Shown: piece after piece, positions 5,700 through 5,927 of the stretch
How the letters are laid out: the number at the start of each line of letters is the position of its first letter
Numbering within the stretch: the stretch's first letter is position 1
Assembly: GCA_013694885.1 (NCBI GenBank)
Contig: JACDBO010000106.1
Coordinates: 1 to 5,927, forward strand
Direction: 5' to 3'
DNA: 5,927 nucleotides
Origin: Chloroflexia bacterium
GTDB taxonomy: Bacteria > Chloroflexota > Chloroflexia > Thermomicrobiales > UBA6265
Notes under the pieces: generated by a model
Told to the model about the DNA's origin: nothing
The model's database searches: none
Seen by the model: only the letters and a program-made list of their open reading frames with translations
Position numbers and translations under genes: made by a program

Positions 5700-5927
5700 C
5701 TACCGGTTCTTAATCGCGTTCAGGACATCGGTGATGTCGTTGAACTCGCCCTGATTTGTTCCCTGGAGCTGACCGAGCAGCCCACTGTCAGCGCCCTTCT
5801 CCTGGAGCTGTGCGAGCAAATCCTCTTTCGACGCCGGGAAGTCGATGCCCTGAAAGAGCTCCGTGTACTGCCCGAAGTTCGCGGCCATGTCGGTGGCCTG
5901 ATCGCCCTGGACGTAGTCTGTGACGAG
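5700..5927 (-). CDS. DUF2795-like small protein, second paralog (5' end outside the window)
   Basis: The frame is open from the right edge to TAG at 5702-5700, giving at least 75 residues. An ATG at 5888-5886 could give a 62-aa protein (MAANFGQYTELFQG...). However, 13 further in-frame codons (LVTDYVQGDQATD) lie upstream with no stop, and no clear ribosome binding site precedes that ATG, so the true start is probably outside the window. The core LFQGIDFPASKEDLLAQLQ, EKGADSGLLGQL and DITDVLNAIKNR aligns with the paralog at 5298-5501. Family signature and length fit DUF2795; the function is unknown. The copies are clearly diverged at the DNA level, so this is not a recent duplication. Confidence 0.72.
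   Translation of the reverse strand, partial: LVTDYVQGDQATDMAANFGQYTELFQGIDFPASKEDLLAQLQEKGADSGLLGQLQGTNQGEFNDITDVLNAIKNR

Overview
The window is a high-GC bacterial chromosome segment in which every supportable gene lies on the minus strand. The substrate-binding protein has a mature N-terminus of the 'AQDATPV' kind, which I associate with secreted proteins of Thermomicrobiales/Chloroflexota. Together with the high GC and the FrcABC-like transporter, this makes a Chloroflexota (Sphaerobacter/Thermomicrobiales-type) host my best guess. It is an inference, not a proof.

In the direction of transcription (right to left) there are three blocks. (1) At 5298-5927 lie two small paralogous DUF2795-type proteins. 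One runs off the right edge; the other, at 5298-5501, is complete and is followed by a strong stem-loop at 5231-5264. (2) At 1728-5203 lies a carbohydrate ABC transporter operon. It has a near-consensus promoter (5176-5203), a structured leader of about 285 nt, a periplasmic sugar-binding protein (3908-4885), a 177-nt GC-rich inverted-repeat spacer, a BPD_transp_2-type permease (2630-3730), and a single-domain ATPase (1728-2633) that overlaps the permease gene by 4 bp. Order and architecture resemble the fructose/ribose-family FrcBCA systems; the substrate cannot be read from the sequence. (3) At 1-1572 lies a restriction-modification-like pair with its own extended -10 promoter: a 441-aa SPPY-type DNA methyltransferase (182-1507), and the first 61 codons of a small downstream protein that resembles proteins found beside such methyltransferases and often annotated as restriction endonucleases. 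The two overlap by 4 bp (ATGA). A hairpin cluster at 1664-1709 separates this block from the transporter operon.

The transporter block is familiar in gene content but rich in RNA-level structure: a leader hairpin near the 5' end, a hairpin beside the ribosome binding site, and a long hairpin cluster between the binding-protein and permease genes that could set their relative expression. The methyltransferase promoter carries an imperfect palindrome over its -10 box, suggesting dedicated control of the modification module. I found no tRNA, rRNA, CRISPR array, transposase or integrase gene, and no convincing new multi-gene system. The most interesting candidates are the leader, the intercistronic repeat, the operator-like palindrome and the incompletely visible R-M pair.
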